Shown: positions 44,002-53,508 of the stretch, piece by piece
Layout: each line of letters begins with the position of its first letter
Position numbering within the stretch: the first letter of the stretch is position 1
Assembly: GCA_964516765.1 (NCBI GenBank)
Contig: CAZEWZ010000010.1
Span: 1-56,648 of the forward strand
Direction: 5' to 3'
DNA length: 56,648 nt
Origin: CAZEWZ01 sp964516765
GTDB taxonomy: Bacteria; Bacteroidota; Bacteroidia; Flavobacteriales; UBA7430
Program-made: the position numbers and the translations under genes
The notes under the pieces: model-generated
The model's database searches: none
Seen by the model: only the letters and a program-made list of their open reading frames with translations
Told to the model about the DNA's origin: nothing

Positions 44002-47000
44002 CTAACTTACTTGGATTAGTTTTATTTTTGGCTTACCAATGTAAACAAGAAAACTTTCTTTCACATCAAAACCCATCCCCGACAAGGTGTTTTTATACTG
44101 GTTTATTTGATTTATGTGTTCTTCTCGCTCTTCTCCGGTTTTATAGTCAAATACATGCACTTTGTTACCATCAAAAACCAATCTATCCGGTCGAAGGGCT
44201 TTTCCGCCGTTCAAAATAATTTCACATTCATTTTTCACCTTTAGGCCTTCACAGAAATAGGGTTTTAGAGTTTGGTTATCAATTATGCTTTTTAATAAAG
44301 CAATAAGCTCAACAACTTCCCCGTTTAAAATAAATCCCTCACGAACAGCTCTTTCAACTGAGGGCTTAAGGTCTTTTCTGTGCGCAATAAAAGATAAGAT
44401 TTCATGAACTTTGTTGCCATTTTCAATGGACGCGTTCGGGGCGTGAACAGACCAGCTTTCTGGGGCTGTTCGGCTGAGCCGTAAAACTTTTGAAAAATCT
44501 TTTATGGTTTTTGTGTTTTGAATAAGGCTCATATCAGGGAAAAAGACCTTCTCCGGTTGCTTTTCTTGTCCTATCAGAATCTTTTCAGCTCCCTCCCTCC
44601 ATAAGCCCTCTTGCTCTAGGAATGATTTGAAGAAAGAGGCCAACCGCCTTTTATTTGAATCAAATCTTGTAGAAGAGAAAATGTATAGTCTTTTTTCAGG
44701 CCTTGTTAGGGTTACGTAAAGCATGTTGATATTGTCCAGCAAAACACTTGCTTCATTTTCTGTGTAAATGTCTTTTAATTGTTCAGAGCCCGAGAGAAAT
44801 AATTTATTAAGCGAAACAAGACTGCTTGGCAAACCGAGCAATTCTTGGTAATTATTTTTCACCCAAGCTTTAGGGTCTATTTCCTTCCACATATCCCAGT
44901 CAGCAAAAGGAAATAGTACTACGGGAAACTCTAACCCCTTAGATTTGTGTATAGTCATTACTTGGACAGCGTTTACCCCCTCAGGTATAGAAATAGATAG
45001 TTTTTTGCCATGAGTCTCCCAATACTCTATATACCCCCGAATGTCTTGCGAGTTTTTTGTTTCGTAAACCCAAACCTCTTCTAGAAAGAATTGCATATAT
45101 ATGCGAGCGGTTGAGTTTAGGTTCGTAGACTTTATGATATGATGGCAAAGCTCCATTAACGAAAGAGACGCCCAATAGAGGGGTTTATAATTTTCAATGC
45201 AGGTAGAGAGAAATTCATTAAAAAAGTGTTTAGAACCCTTACATAGGTGGTTCAAATTTGTATGCGTCTCTACTTCTTCCCACGGACAAAACCCACCTTC
45301 TTTAAGGAATTCTACTAACTTAAACCTATGTACGGGGTGTTCGGGCTCGTTTAGATATCTTAGAAAGTTGACTACAAATTGCGCTTCAGTAGAGCTGCCT
45401 ATGAGTAGCGACTCTGAAGAGATCACGGGCACTCCTCTATCAGAGAGGCTTTTTACCACAAGGGCTCCTTTTTTTCTTGTCCTTGTCAACACACACACAT
45501 CGGCATAGTTAAACCCCTCATCTACAAGATCCTCAATTTTTTCTAGACAGCGAGCAACTTGCTGCTCTTCATAGGACGCCCCTTTTTCAATAAAAGAAAA
45601 AGAAACAAGCCCCCCACCACCCTGAATGTTTTTTGCTTCCAAACGTTTGTAGAGCTTAGAATGTTTATCAGTGCTAATTTTTTTAGAAACAAAAGAGAAG
45701 AAGTTGTTGTTAAACTCGACAATCTCAGCTTTTGAACGATAGTTGTGCTCTAAGGATATTAAACGAGAGCTGTAGGGCGAGTTTTTTTTGGAGGATTCCG
45801 CTTTTTTTTGAACAGCTATAAACTGCTCTACATCGCCACCTCGCCATCTATAAATAGCCTGTTTTGCGTCTCCAACAACCATAGTAGAGCCTTTTTTTTC
45901 TCCGTCAGCGATCGCGTTTTCAATAAGGGGTAGTAAGTTTTTCCACTGCAACAAAGATGTGTCTTGAAACTCATCAATAAAGTAGTTTACATACTTTTCC
46001 CCAAGACGTTCGTAAATAAAGCTTCCCTCTTCACTTTCAAGAATGGAGTTTATTTTTTTATTAAATTCACTTAGTGGAATAATATTGTTTTGCTCCTTTA
46101 TTTGTCCGATCTCTTTACTTATTTCATTCAGCACCGCAACGCGATAAAATGTTTTGTCTACAAACTTCAGGTGTATGTATTTTGGGTACTCACAAAGGAG
46201 CTCTTCAATTTCCCTACAAAAAGGGATCATTTTTATTCGTAAGCGCTCAACAGCTGCAAGGCTATCAGCGGGGGCCACACTCGAAGACCAATTGTCACTC
46301 CAGAGGTTTTCCCACACACGATTGTTTGGTTTATATTTTTGCCACTCCCCTTGTTTCAGGTAGAGAAAATATTTTGTTATCCCCCTTGATCCCCCAGAAA
46401 CCCATGCAGCATCTATTCCACCACTTATCATTTCGTCTGTATATGCTTTTCCTATCAAATTAAATTTCCGATTTATATTTTTTATGAAGGCCACGATAGA
46501 TTTTTTCAGTTTTAAAAAATCTTTAATGGTTAGTTTTTTTAATTCTTCACACCGCTCTCGACTGTTTTCATCAAAAAGCTCATTAGCCACGGCGTAGAAA
46601 TCTTTTTCTATCAACCAGCTTTTGTCATCTTCCGTTTTTTCTTTTATGAAGCTTACAAGCAACTCAGTAAGCTCTTTTCTTTCTCCCCCCGCGCGACTTA
46701 TGAGTAGGTCGACGGCCTGTTCTTTTAAGAGCTCTCCGTTTAATTCAACTTCAAAGTTTTGTGGCAAACCCAAGTCTTGCGCAAAGGTTCGGATAATGCG
46801 ATGAGTAAAACCATCAATAGTACCAATTGAGAACCTAGAGTAGTTGTGAAGGATGCTATAAAATATAGCAAGAGATTTTTCCCGAACCACCCCCTCCGCC
46901 AAGCCCGTTTCTTTACAAATTAAACGCATCATTTCTATTGCCGAACAATTAACGGGCTTAGGATTTGAAAACGAGACTAAGCAAAAAATTACTCGCTCTT

Positions 47001-47163
47001 TCATCTCAGAGGCTGCCTTGTTGGTAAAAGTGATAGCCAGAATTTCAGTAAATTTTTGGTTAGATGGTGCGGTCAAGCAAATTTTAAGATACTCTTTTAC
47101 CAGCGCAAAAGTTTTACCAGAACCAGCCGAAGCGCTATATATTTCAAAAGGAGCCTTTTTCAT
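44002..47163 (-). CDS. addA: AddA-type UvrD-helicase/nuclease subunit
   Basis: A 1053-residue superfamily 1 helicase fused to a C-terminal nuclease. Walker A SASAGSGKTFALV lies at about residues 10-22, Walker B FIDEFQDTS near 390, the motor motif VVGDAKQAIYRWRGGD near 430, and VMTIHKSKGLEFPVVLF (motif V) near 740. The C-terminal PD-(D/E)XK domain has RPDRLVFDGNKVHVFDYKTG. It should cut and unwind DNA ends, with AddB, in double-strand break repair and defence against foreign DNA. It heads the two-gene operon. Confidence 0.92.
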   Translation of the reverse strand: MKKAPFEIYSASAGSGKTFALVKEYLKICLTAPSNQKFTEILAITFTNKAASEMKERVIFCLVSFSNPKPVNCSAIEMMRLICKETGLAEGVVREKSLAIFYSILHNYSRFSIGTIDGFTHRIIRTFAQDLGLPQNFEVELNGELLKEQAVDLLISRAGGERKELTELLVSFIKEKTEDDKSWLIEKDFYAVANELFDENSRERCEELKKLTIKDFLKLKKSIVAFIKNINRKFNLIGKAYTDEMISGGIDAAWVSGGSRGITKYFLYLKQGEWQKYKPNNRVWENLWSDNWSSSVAPADSLAAVERLRIKMIPFCREIEELLCEYPKYIHLKFVDKTFYRVAVLNEISKEIGQIKEQNNIIPLSEFNKKINSILESEEGSFIYERLGEKYVNYFIDEFQDTSLLQWKNLLPLIENAIADGEKKGSTMVVGDAKQAIYRWRGGDVEQFIAVQKKAESSKKNSPYSSRLISLEHNYRSKAEIVEFNNNFFSFVSKKISTDKHSKLYKRLEAKNIQGGGGLVSFSFIEKGASYEEQQVARCLEKIEDLVDEGFNYADVCVLTRTRKKGALVVKSLSDRGVPVISSESLLIGSSTEAQFVVNFLRYLNEPEHPVHRFKLVEFLKEGGFCPWEEVETHTNLNHLCKGSKHFFNEFLSTCIENYKPLYWASLSLMELCHHIIKSTNLNSTARIYMQFFLEEVWVYETKNSQDIRGYIEYWETHGKKLSISIPEGVNAVQVMTIHKSKGLEFPVVLFPFADWDMWKEIDPKAWVKNNYQELLGLPSSLVSLNKLFLSGSEQLKDIYTENEASVLLDNINMLYVTLTRPEKRLYIFSSTRFDSNKRRLASFFKSFLEQEGLWREGAEKILIGQEKQPEKVFFPDMSLIQNTKTIKDFSKVLRLSRTAPESWSVHAPNASIENGNKVHEILSFIAHRKDLKPSVERAVREGFILNGEVVELIALLKSIIDNQTLKPYFCEGLKVKNECEIILNGGKALRPDRLVFDGNKVHVFDYKTGEEREEHINQINQYKNTLSGMGFDVKESFLVYIGKPKIKLIQVS

Positions 47164-47258
47164 AAGACCAAGAAAATAATTTTTTGTATAACCATCTCAG
47201 TTAAAAAAAGATTGTATAACTTAGTTGAGCATAAATAAAGATAAACAATAAACCCCCC

Positions 47259-47417
47259 ATGACTGACCTAATTACAGACCTTTTACAAAAAGCAAAAAAT
47301 AAGGGAATTATAAGTAGAGTCGATGTGCTTATTCGCTTCTTGAGAATCAAACACAGGTTGACCACTACAAAGACTGTTTTAGCCCGACGCATATCAAGAG
47401 TAAAAAACTCGAACTGA
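47259..47417 (+). CDS. Possible small basic protein
   Basis: A 52-residue open frame, MTDLITDLLQKAKNKGIIS..., rich in Arg/Lys (about 14 of 52), with the helical tail TVLARRISRVKNSN. It is the only plausible gene in the 348 bases between addA and tRNA-Cys. It has no ribosome-binding site (the organism rarely uses one) and no promoter that I can place. It overlaps an opposite 63-residue frame that looks like a shadow. I do not recognise it. Confidence 0.3.
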   Translation: MTDLITDLLQKAKNKGIISRVDVLIRFLRIKHRLTTTKTVLARRISRVKNSN

Positions 47418-47466
47418 TTTACCCCCCCTGTAGTTAATGTAATAAGCTCTTTTCTTCAGAGTAAAT

Positions 47467-47507
47467 AAAAGAAAAAACCTTTCAAATTTTGGAAGGTTTT
47501 TTCTTTT
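47467..47507 (-). terminator. Strong terminator of tRNA-Cys
   Basis: A 15-pair perfect stem, AAAAGAAAAAACCTT with AAGGTTTTTTCTTTT, around an 11-base loop. It starts 5 bases past the tRNA on the minus strand and its arm is T-rich on both strands, so it may work in both directions. Confidence 0.8.
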
Positions 47508-47511
47508 AATG

Positions 47512-47582
47512 AGGTCGGACCCGGATTCGAACCGGGGTGGACGGTTTTGCAGACCGCTGCCTAGCCACTCGGCCATCCGACC
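47512..47582 (-). tRNA. tRNA-Cys (GCA)
   Basis: 71 bases that fold as a standard cloverleaf: acceptor GGTCGGA/TCCGACC, anticodon loop TCTGCAAAA giving anticodon GCA, and TTCGAATC in the T loop. Discriminator T (U), as usual for Cys. CCA is not encoded. Confidence 0.96.
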
Positions 47583-47594
47583 ATAGATTTACAG

Positions 47595-47625
47595 CAAATT
47601 TAACAAATTCGGTCGCTTTACCAAA
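47595..47625 (-). promoter_or_regulatory. Promoter of tRNA-Cys
   Basis: Minus-strand TTTG, 19-base spacer and perfect TAAATTTG (47595-47602), 12 bases before the tRNA. It is separate from folB, whose stop lies just upstream. Confidence 0.75.
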
Positions 47626-47639
47626 CAATATATTTAGTT

Positions 47640-48002
47640 TTAGAGAGGCCTACCTGCCTCCAGTTCTACTTTAACTTTAAGAACATCTCCTTGAATGGGC
47701 GCATTATGTTTAGTAACAATAATTTTTGCGGAATCAATCTCTGGCAATTGGTCTAGAAGTCGATTAAGTATTCTTTTTGCGACATGCTCGATTAGCTTAG
47801 AACGAATAGCCATTTCCTCTTGTACAATCGCGCTAATAGAAACATAATCTATTGTGTCCTCTAGTTTGTCAGACCTTGAGGACTTTGATAAGTCTGAGCC
47901 AACTGTAACCGTCACAGAGTAGTCGGTTCCGATAACAGCTTCTTCATCCATACACCCGTGGTATGCGTAACAACGAATATCTTCAACAGAAATGAGCCCC
48001 AT
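47640..48002 (-). CDS. folB: Dihydroneopterin aldolase
   Basis: Makes 6-hydroxymethyl-dihydropterin in folate synthesis. The 120-residue FolB-fold protein starts MGLISVEDIRCYAYHGCMDEE, with the substrate-binding YxxHG, and shows the EHVAKRILNRLL helix and IIVTKHNAPI strand of the family. Length is normal. It starts 2 bases after the gltX stop, so both are in one transcript. Confidence 0.93.
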   Translation of the reverse strand: MGLISVEDIRCYAYHGCMDEEAVIGTDYSVTVTVGSDLSKSSRSDKLEDTIDYVSISAIVQEEMAIRSKLIEHVAKRILNRLLDQLPEIDSAKIIVTKHNAPIQGDVLKVKVELEAGRPL

Positions 48003-48004
48003 AG

Positions 48005-49537
48005 TTATTTGTTTATTTTAGAAAGAGCATTACCGATTCTGTTTAGCACCTCTTTTTTACCCAGCAGGGCAGCAATTTCATTCATAGATGCCCCTGCACC
48101 CAAACCGGTCACAGAAACCCGGAAGTTCGGCATCACCGCACCGAAACTTAAATTTTTTACTTCGAGAAAAGATTTAAAGCATGAGCTAATACTTTTGGGG
48201 TCGAAAAGGGGGAGCTTTTCTAGTAGATCTGAGAGTTCTGCTATAATTTCAGGAGTGTCTTCCTTCCACTTTTTCCGAATAGTCTTTTCGTCATATGAGC
48301 TAGGTGCTTCAAAAAAGTATCGGCCCTCTCTAAGTATATCTTCCACGAAAGTGGCACGCTCCTTCATTAGCTCACAGACACTTTCCACGAAAGAATCCTC
48401 TGCTTGTAGGCTCGCTTTTTCCAGAAAAGGTTGAAGCTGATAAGCGAGTTCTTTACCGTTTTGCTTTCGAAGGTATTGTTGGTTAAACCAGTTTGTTTTA
48501 TCGAAGTCAAACTTTGCTCCTGCTCGCCCAACGCGTTCAAGAGAAAAGGCACTCACAAGTTCCGACATACTGAAGAGCTCCTGAGTTGTTCCCGGGTTCC
48601 ATCCCAAAAAAGCAAGCATGTTATTGAATGCCTCGGGATAATAACCCCTCTCCCTGTAGCCAGATGATTTTTCTTTTGTTTCGGGGTTTTCCCAATTAGT
48701 CGGAAAGACCGGAAACCCTAAACGATCGCCATCTCTTTTTGAAAGCTTTCCGTTTCCGTCAGGCCTTAAAATAAGAGGTAAATGAGCAAATTCTGGCATA
48801 GATTCACCCCAACCTAAAAAATCATACAACAACACGTGAAGGGGCGCTGAAGGAAGCCATTCTTCTCCACGTATGACGTGTGAAATACCCATTAAATAGT
48901 CGTCCACCACATTTGCTAGATGATAGGTTGGCATTCCGTCAGACTTAAACAAAACTTTATCGTCTAAATTATTAGTGTTTACATTAACCCATCCTCGGAT
49001 AGCATCATTAAATTTAACATCTTCGTTTCTTGGCATTTTTACTCGAATAACATACTTATCTCCCCGAACTAGTCTGGCTTGAACCACCTCATCAGGAAGG
49101 GTTAAAGAGTTTTTCATAGCAGTCCTGGTAATCGCGTTATATTGTGGGGCAGCCATACCAGCCGACTTTAACTTCTCCCGCATGGCGGTTAACTCTTCAG
49201 AACTATCGAAAGCATAGTAAGCGCTTCCAGACTCGATGAGTTGATCAACATATTGACGATACATGTTTTTTCTTTCAGACTGCTTGTATGGACCCTTGCC
49301 CCCCCCCACAGAAACACCTTCATCAATTGTAATACCGCACCAATTAAGTGCGTCAACAATATACTGTTCTGCGCCAGAAACAAACCTGTTTTGATCCGTG
49401 TCTTCAATACGAAGGATAAAGTCCCCCCCATTTTTTTTAGCAAACAAATAATTATAAAGAGCCGTTCGAACACCCCCAATATGAAGGGGCCCCGTTGGGC
49501 TGGGAGCAAAACGAACTCTAACGCGTCTTTTTTTCAT
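48005..49537 (-). CDS. gltX: Glutamate--tRNA ligase
   Basis: Charges tRNA-Glu. The 510-residue class I synthetase has the HIGH-type motif RFAPSPTGPLHIGGVRTA at the N-terminus, KLSKRDGDRLGFPVFPTNW for KMSKS, and a C-terminal anticodon-binding helical region. The ATG at 49537 (MKKRRVRVRFAPSPTG) is chosen over 49564, because the candidate -7 elements lie between these and most relatives begin with a few basic residues before the motif. folB follows 2 bases later. No extra domains. Confidence 0.95.
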   Translation of the reverse strand: MKKRRVRVRFAPSPTGPLHIGGVRTALYNYLFAKKNGGDFILRIEDTDQNRFVSGAEQYIVDALNWCGITIDEGVSVGGGKGPYKQSERKNMYRQYVDQLIESGSAYYAFDSSEELTAMREKLKSAGMAAPQYNAITRTAMKNSLTLPDEVVQARLVRGDKYVIRVKMPRNEDVKFNDAIRGWVNVNTNNLDDKVLFKSDGMPTYHLANVVDDYLMGISHVIRGEEWLPSAPLHVLLYDFLGWGESMPEFAHLPLILRPDGNGKLSKRDGDRLGFPVFPTNWENPETKEKSSGYRERGYYPEAFNNMLAFLGWNPGTTQELFSMSELVSAFSLERVGRAGAKFDFDKTNWFNQQYLRKQNGKELAYQLQPFLEKASLQAEDSFVESVCELMKERATFVEDILREGRYFFEAPSSYDEKTIRKKWKEDTPEIIAELSDLLEKLPLFDPKSISSCFKSFLEVKNLSFGAVMPNFRVSVTGLGAGASMNEIAALLGKKEVLNRIGNALSKINK

Positions 49538-49548
49538 TTTTTCTCGAA

Positions 49549-49569
49549 CAAAATTAGAATTCAAAATTA
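49549..49569 (-). promoter_or_regulatory. Two candidate -7 elements for gltX
   Basis: TAATTTTG occurs twice on the minus strand (49549-49556 and 49562-49569), 13 bases apart, just before the chosen gltX ATG. No clear -33 TTG. The pair supports the shorter gltX start. Confidence 0.35.
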
Positions 49570-49708
49570 CGAATTTATTGTTGTACGCGCACAGGTATGA
49601 ATGCTTTATAATCTAAGCAGAAAAAAGGAGGAGAGCTTGCTCTAGACAGCACTCCACACGACAAAACCAAAATTTTGATTTTGAGGCTAAAACTAGGCAT
49701 TATTGTCT

Positions 49709-49716
49709 TATTTTTG
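49709..49716 (+). promoter_or_regulatory. -7 element of the DUF4175 gene
   Basis: TATTTTTG (perfect TAnnTTTG) ends 4 bases before the ATG at 49721, predicting a leaderless or nearly leaderless mRNA. The nearest upstream TTG is 25 bases away. Confidence 0.4.
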
Positions 49717-49720
49717 TTTT

Positions 49721-52700
49721 ATGGAAAACGCTTACATCGCCTTACTGAATAAGCTTCAAGCTTTTATTCAAAAATATTATAAAAACATTTTGATCAAAGG
49801 ACTAATTCTTTCGTTTAGTTTCTCAGCTATTGGTATCATTGGTTTTTCGTTACTTGAGTATTTTGGTCGTTTTGGAGTGTTTGCTCGCGCCCTTTTCTTC
49901 TGGTCTTTTGTAGTACTATCGTCTCTCTTTTTTCTTTTCTGGGTGGCAAAACCAATTTTGAAACTAGCCAAGTTAGGTAAACAAATTAGCGATGATCAAG
50001 CGGCTCAGATTATCGGCCGGCATTTTCCCGAAGTAGCGGACAAGCTGTTAAATGTGATTCAATTGAAAAAGAACACTACCGCACAGCGGGGGTTAATCGA
50101 GGCAAGTATTATTCAAAAGTCAAATGAACTAAAGTGGGTTCCCTTTGTGGGCGCCGTAAATTTTTATGAGAATAAAAAATTCATTAAGTATGCGCTAATA
50201 CCCTTGTTCATTTTTGCGGGTCTCTTCGCTTCAGACCGGGAATATCTCCTTACAGAGAGTTCCGCAAGGATTTTAGATTACACAACAGAATACACCCCCC
50301 CCCCACCTTTTCAGTTTGATATTTTGAACTCAAACCTAGAGTGTATTCAACACCAGGATTTCACTCTCTCACTACAATTAAGTGGCCGAGAAATTCCCAC
50401 AGAGGTGTTTCTCGACCTGAACGGATTTCCAATTAAAATGAAGAGTTTGGCTCAACACATTTTCGAATTCGACTTTAAAAACATTCAACAGAGCCAAGTT
50501 TTTAAGTTTAACGCTGGGGGTCTTTATTCCTCATCAAATATTTTAAAAGTTTTGGAGGCGCCCTCCTTGTCGGAATTCAAGCTTAGCCTTAACTTTCCTG
50601 ATTATATAGGCAAATTAGACCAGACGCTTACTAATATGGGTGAAGTTATCGTACCCGAAGGAACCCAAGCGGTTTGGGATTTTTTTACCGACCACGCAGA
50701 TAGCTTAATAGTTCTGTGGGATAGTCAACATTTCACTGCAGATCAAGTTGCTAAGGACCAGTTTCGGTTTACGCAAAAAGCAAGGGAATCTTTGGACTAT
50801 ACACTTCTTGTTTCAAACAAAAAAGTAACCCCCCAAGACTCTTTAAAATATTCGTTTAAGGTTCTTAAAGATGCATATCCAATTATTGGCGTGACCGAGG
50901 TGGTTGACTCCACCCAGCTGAATATTAAGTACTTCAAAGGAGACATTAGGGATGACTACGGTTTTGAAAAGGTGTTGTTTGTAATCGAAAACGGCCACAC
51001 AAATTGGGATAGCATTGTTCCTATAAAGATTAAATCAGAAGTAAATAAAGATAATTTCTTTTTTGTGTTCGACATGGGCCAAAAACAGATTAACGACGAG
51101 GATTATTTTGAGTATCATTTTGAGGTTTACGACAATGATGAAGTGAATGGTTCAAAAAAAACCAAAAGCAGGTCTTTTGAGTTCAGGTACCCAAGTAAAG
51201 CAGCCTTGAGAGAGCAACAATCAGAAAAAACAGCAGAACTTAAAGCCGAGTTGGAAGACAATGTCAACCTAGCGAAAGAGCTTCAAGATGAGCTCGAAGA
51301 ATTAAGAAAGAAGTTGCTCACCAAAGAAGAGTTCACCTGGGAGGATAAGCAACAAGCAAAAGAGGTTTTAGATAAGCAGAAGCTGTTAGAAAAAAATATA
51401 GATGAGATTGCGAAAAAAAACAAACAGAAAAACGCTTTGAAGAAGCAGTTTTCTAAACAAGATAAAAGAATATTAGACAAACAAAATCAATTACAAGACC
51501 TCATGGACGAGCTCATGACGGATGAAATGAGGGAACTTTTTCAGGAGATGGAGGGGATGATGGAAGAAATGAAAACCGACGAGTTGATGCAAAAACTTGA
51601 GGAAATGCAAATGAGTAACGAAGATCTCGAAAAAGAACTCGACAGGAATTTGGAGATGTTAAAAAAGTTTGAATTTGAAGAGGCTCTTAAGGAAACTACC
51701 GAAGACTTGCAAGAGCTTATAGAAAAGCAAGAGAGTCTCAAGGACGCAAACGATAGCCGCAGTAAGCCCCAAGAGGAAATAACTAAAGGTCAAGAAGACC
51801 TTAAAGAAGAATTCGACAAATTATCAGATAAGATTGATGAGCTTCAGAAAAAAAATCAAGCCCTAGAAAAGAAAGAAAACCTAGAGCAGACTAAAGATTT
51901 GCAAGATCAGGTGCAGCAAAAAATGGGCGAAAGTAGGGAAAACTCCGCAAACAAAAAAAGAAAGAAAACCAGCGAGTCACAAAAAAGCAGCATCAGTCAA
52001 ATGCAAAAGCTGGAAAAAAAACTTAACCAAGCGCAACCCTCTCCCTCAGATAGCGGACCACCGGAAGACATGAACGCCTTGCGGCAAATCCTTGAAAACC
52101 TCATTGACTTATCATTACAAGAAGAGCATTTGCTAACTGTTTTGGCTGAAACTAAAAAAAGTGACCCAACATATGTAGACCTTCTTTTTTGGCAAAATAA
52201 ACTTAATGATGATTCAAAAATATTAGAAGACTCTTTGTTTGCTTTAAGTAAGAGGCAAGTCCAAATCAAGGCAACCATTAATAGAGAAATGGCCGCGATT
52301 AATAATAACTTTAAGAAGTCGTTAGCGAATATGGCTGAAAGAGAGACTGACCTTGCTTTAAATCAGCAACAACTTGTGATGACATCAGCCAATAATTTAG
52401 CGCTTATGTTAAGTGATGTGCTTCAATCCATGCAGGAAGATCAAGCCAACAAGACTCCCGGACAGCAGCAGTGCAATAAGCCCGGAAACGGAAATCCATC
52501 CCCGGGTGACATCAAGAAAATGCAGGAACAGTTAAAAAAGCAAATAGAGCAAATGAAAAAAAGAGACGGCCAAGGAAAAAAGCCCGGAAATGGGAAGGAT
52601 TTAGTAAAAATGATGGCTCGTCAGGAGATGGTTCGCCAACAACTTGAAAAGATGATAGAAAAAATGGGGGAGTCAGAAAATGGTCAAACCGAAAAACTTC

Positions 52701-53011
52701 AGGATGCTATTGAGAAGATGGAGCAGACAGAACAGGACATTGCCAACGATAATATCACGCATGAAACCCTTCTTCGTCAAAACCAAATTATAGAGCACTT
52801 GCTTCAAGCGGAAAACGCAGACCAAGAAAGAGGTAAAGAGGATAAGAGAGAAGCCAAAGAGGGTCGCCCTCTTCCTCATCAGGTGGCCGAGATTCTTGAG
52901 GAATATCAGAAAAATAAACGTAAACAAGCAGAGCTCCTTAATACCATTCCTCCAAAGTTGAGGCCCTTCTATAAATCTAGAGTAAATGACTACTTTTTAA
53001 ATATTGAATAA
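49721..53011 (+). CDS. DUF4175 family coiled-coil membrane protein
   Basis: A protein of 1096 residues with two N-terminal hydrophobic helices (about 25-45 and 55-80) and a large exported or cytosolic body. The middle and C-terminal parts (about 490-1090) are glutamate/lysine/glutamine-rich coiled coil with many EEM, QEQ and KKL repeats. DUF4175 is a Bacteroidota family of unknown function. The ATG at 49721 is chosen since an upstream TTG at 49703 lies in the promoter. ybeY begins 2 bases later, so they share a transcript. Confidence 0.85.
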   Translation: MENAYIALLNKLQAFIQKYYKNILIKGLILSFSFSAIGIIGFSLLEYFGRFGVFARALFFWSFVVLSSLFFLFWVAKPILKLAKLGKQISDDQAAQIIGRHFPEVADKLLNVIQLKKNTTAQRGLIEASIIQKSNELKWVPFVGAVNFYENKKFIKYALIPLFIFAGLFASDREYLLTESSARILDYTTEYTPPPPFQFDILNSNLECIQHQDFTLSLQLSGREIPTEVFLDLNGFPIKMKSLAQHIFEFDFKNIQQSQVFKFNAGGLYSSSNILKVLEAPSLSEFKLSLNFPDYIGKLDQTLTNMGEVIVPEGTQAVWDFFTDHADSLIVLWDSQHFTADQVAKDQFRFTQKARESLDYTLLVSNKKVTPQDSLKYSFKVLKDAYPIIGVTEVVDSTQLNIKYFKGDIRDDYGFEKVLFVIENGHTNWDSIVPIKIKSEVNKDNFFFVFDMGQKQINDEDYFEYHFEVYDNDEVNGSKKTKSRSFEFRYPSKAALREQQSEKTAELKAELEDNVNLAKELQDELEELRKKLLTKEEFTWEDKQQAKEVLDKQKLLEKNIDEIAKKNKQKNALKKQFSKQDKRILDKQNQLQDLMDELMTDEMRELFQEMEGMMEEMKTDELMQKLEEMQMSNEDLEKELDRNLEMLKKFEFEEALKETTEDLQELIEKQESLKDANDSRSKPQEEITKGQEDLKEEFDKLSDKIDELQKKNQALEKKENLEQTKDLQDQVQQKMGESRENSANKKRKKTSESQKSSISQMQKLEKKLNQAQPSPSDSGPPEDMNALRQILENLIDLSLQEEHLLTVLAETKKSDPTYVDLLFWQNKLNDDSKILEDSLFALSKRQVQIKATINREMAAINNNFKKSLANMAERETDLALNQQQLVMTSANNLALMLSDVLQSMQEDQANKTPGQQQCNKPGNGNPSPGDIKKMQEQLKKQIEQMKKRDGQGKKPGNGKDLVKMMARQEMVRQQLEKMIEKMGESENGQTEKLQDAIEKMEQTEQDIANDNITHETLLRQNQIIEHLLQAENADQERGKEDKREAKEGRPLPHQVAEILEEYQKNKRKQAELLNTIPPKLRPFYKSRVNDYFLNIE

Positions 53012-53013
53012 GC

Positions 53014-53436
53014 ATGGAGGGTACAAATATAAATTTTCATAGTGAGTGTTCGTTTTTGCTCAAGGACTCTACATCAGTAATCAACTGGTTAGGAGGCGTC
53101 TCCACCTCTGAGGGCAAGAAAATAGGGCAATTGAACTACATCTTTTGTGACGACAGCTACTTGCATAAAATAAATCTTGAGTTTTTAAAGCATGATACTT
53201 ATACAGATATTATTACTTTTGATGATAGCCTTGGCGATGAGTTGATTGCCGACATATATATAAGTATTGAGCGAGTCGAAGAGAACGCATCAATTTACAG
53301 CGTGTCTTTTGAGAATGAGTTGTATCGGGTCATTGTTCACGGACTTCTTCATTTGTGTGGCTATACAGATAAGACAGATCAAGCTTTAGATCAGATGCGT
53401 GGAAAAGAAGACAAGTATCTTGCTGTATTGTTGTAA
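53014..53436 (+). CDS. ybeY: Endoribonuclease YbeY
   Basis: A metal-dependent RNase for 16S rRNA maturation and ribosome quality control. The 140-residue UPF0054 protein has the metal motif VHGLLHLCGYTDKTD; the first two His are present, but the third position, His in E. coli, is Asp. I recall this Asp as usual in Flavobacteriia, so the protein is not called inactive. Translation is coupled to DUF4175 (2 bases after its stop). The gene is followed by mnmG after 72 bases that hold a parS-like site. Confidence 0.9.
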   Translation: MEGTNINFHSECSFLLKDSTSVINWLGGVSTSEGKKIGQLNYIFCDDSYLHKINLEFLKHDTYTDIITFDDSLGDELIADIYISIERVEENASIYSVSFENELYRVIVHGLLHLCGYTDKTDQALDQMRGKEDKYLAVLL

Positions 53437-53486
53437 AACTTGATAGTCATGAATTTGAATATACAAAATGCTTACTAATATAAAAT

Positions 53487-53502
53487 TGTTCCACATGGAA
53501 CA
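53487..53502. promoter_or_regulatory. parS-like ParB-binding site 1
   Basis: TGTTCCACATGGAACA is a 16-base palindrome that differs from the parS-type TGTTCCACGTGGAACA at one central base (G to A). It ends 6 bases before the mnmG ATG at 53509. Confidence 0.55.
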
Positions 53503-53508
53503 TTGCCT

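Noticed and set aside
47201..47392. 63-residue minus-strand frame between addA and tRNA-Cys
   Set aside because: No recognisable features beyond hydrophobic bias; overlaps the more plausible basic frame.
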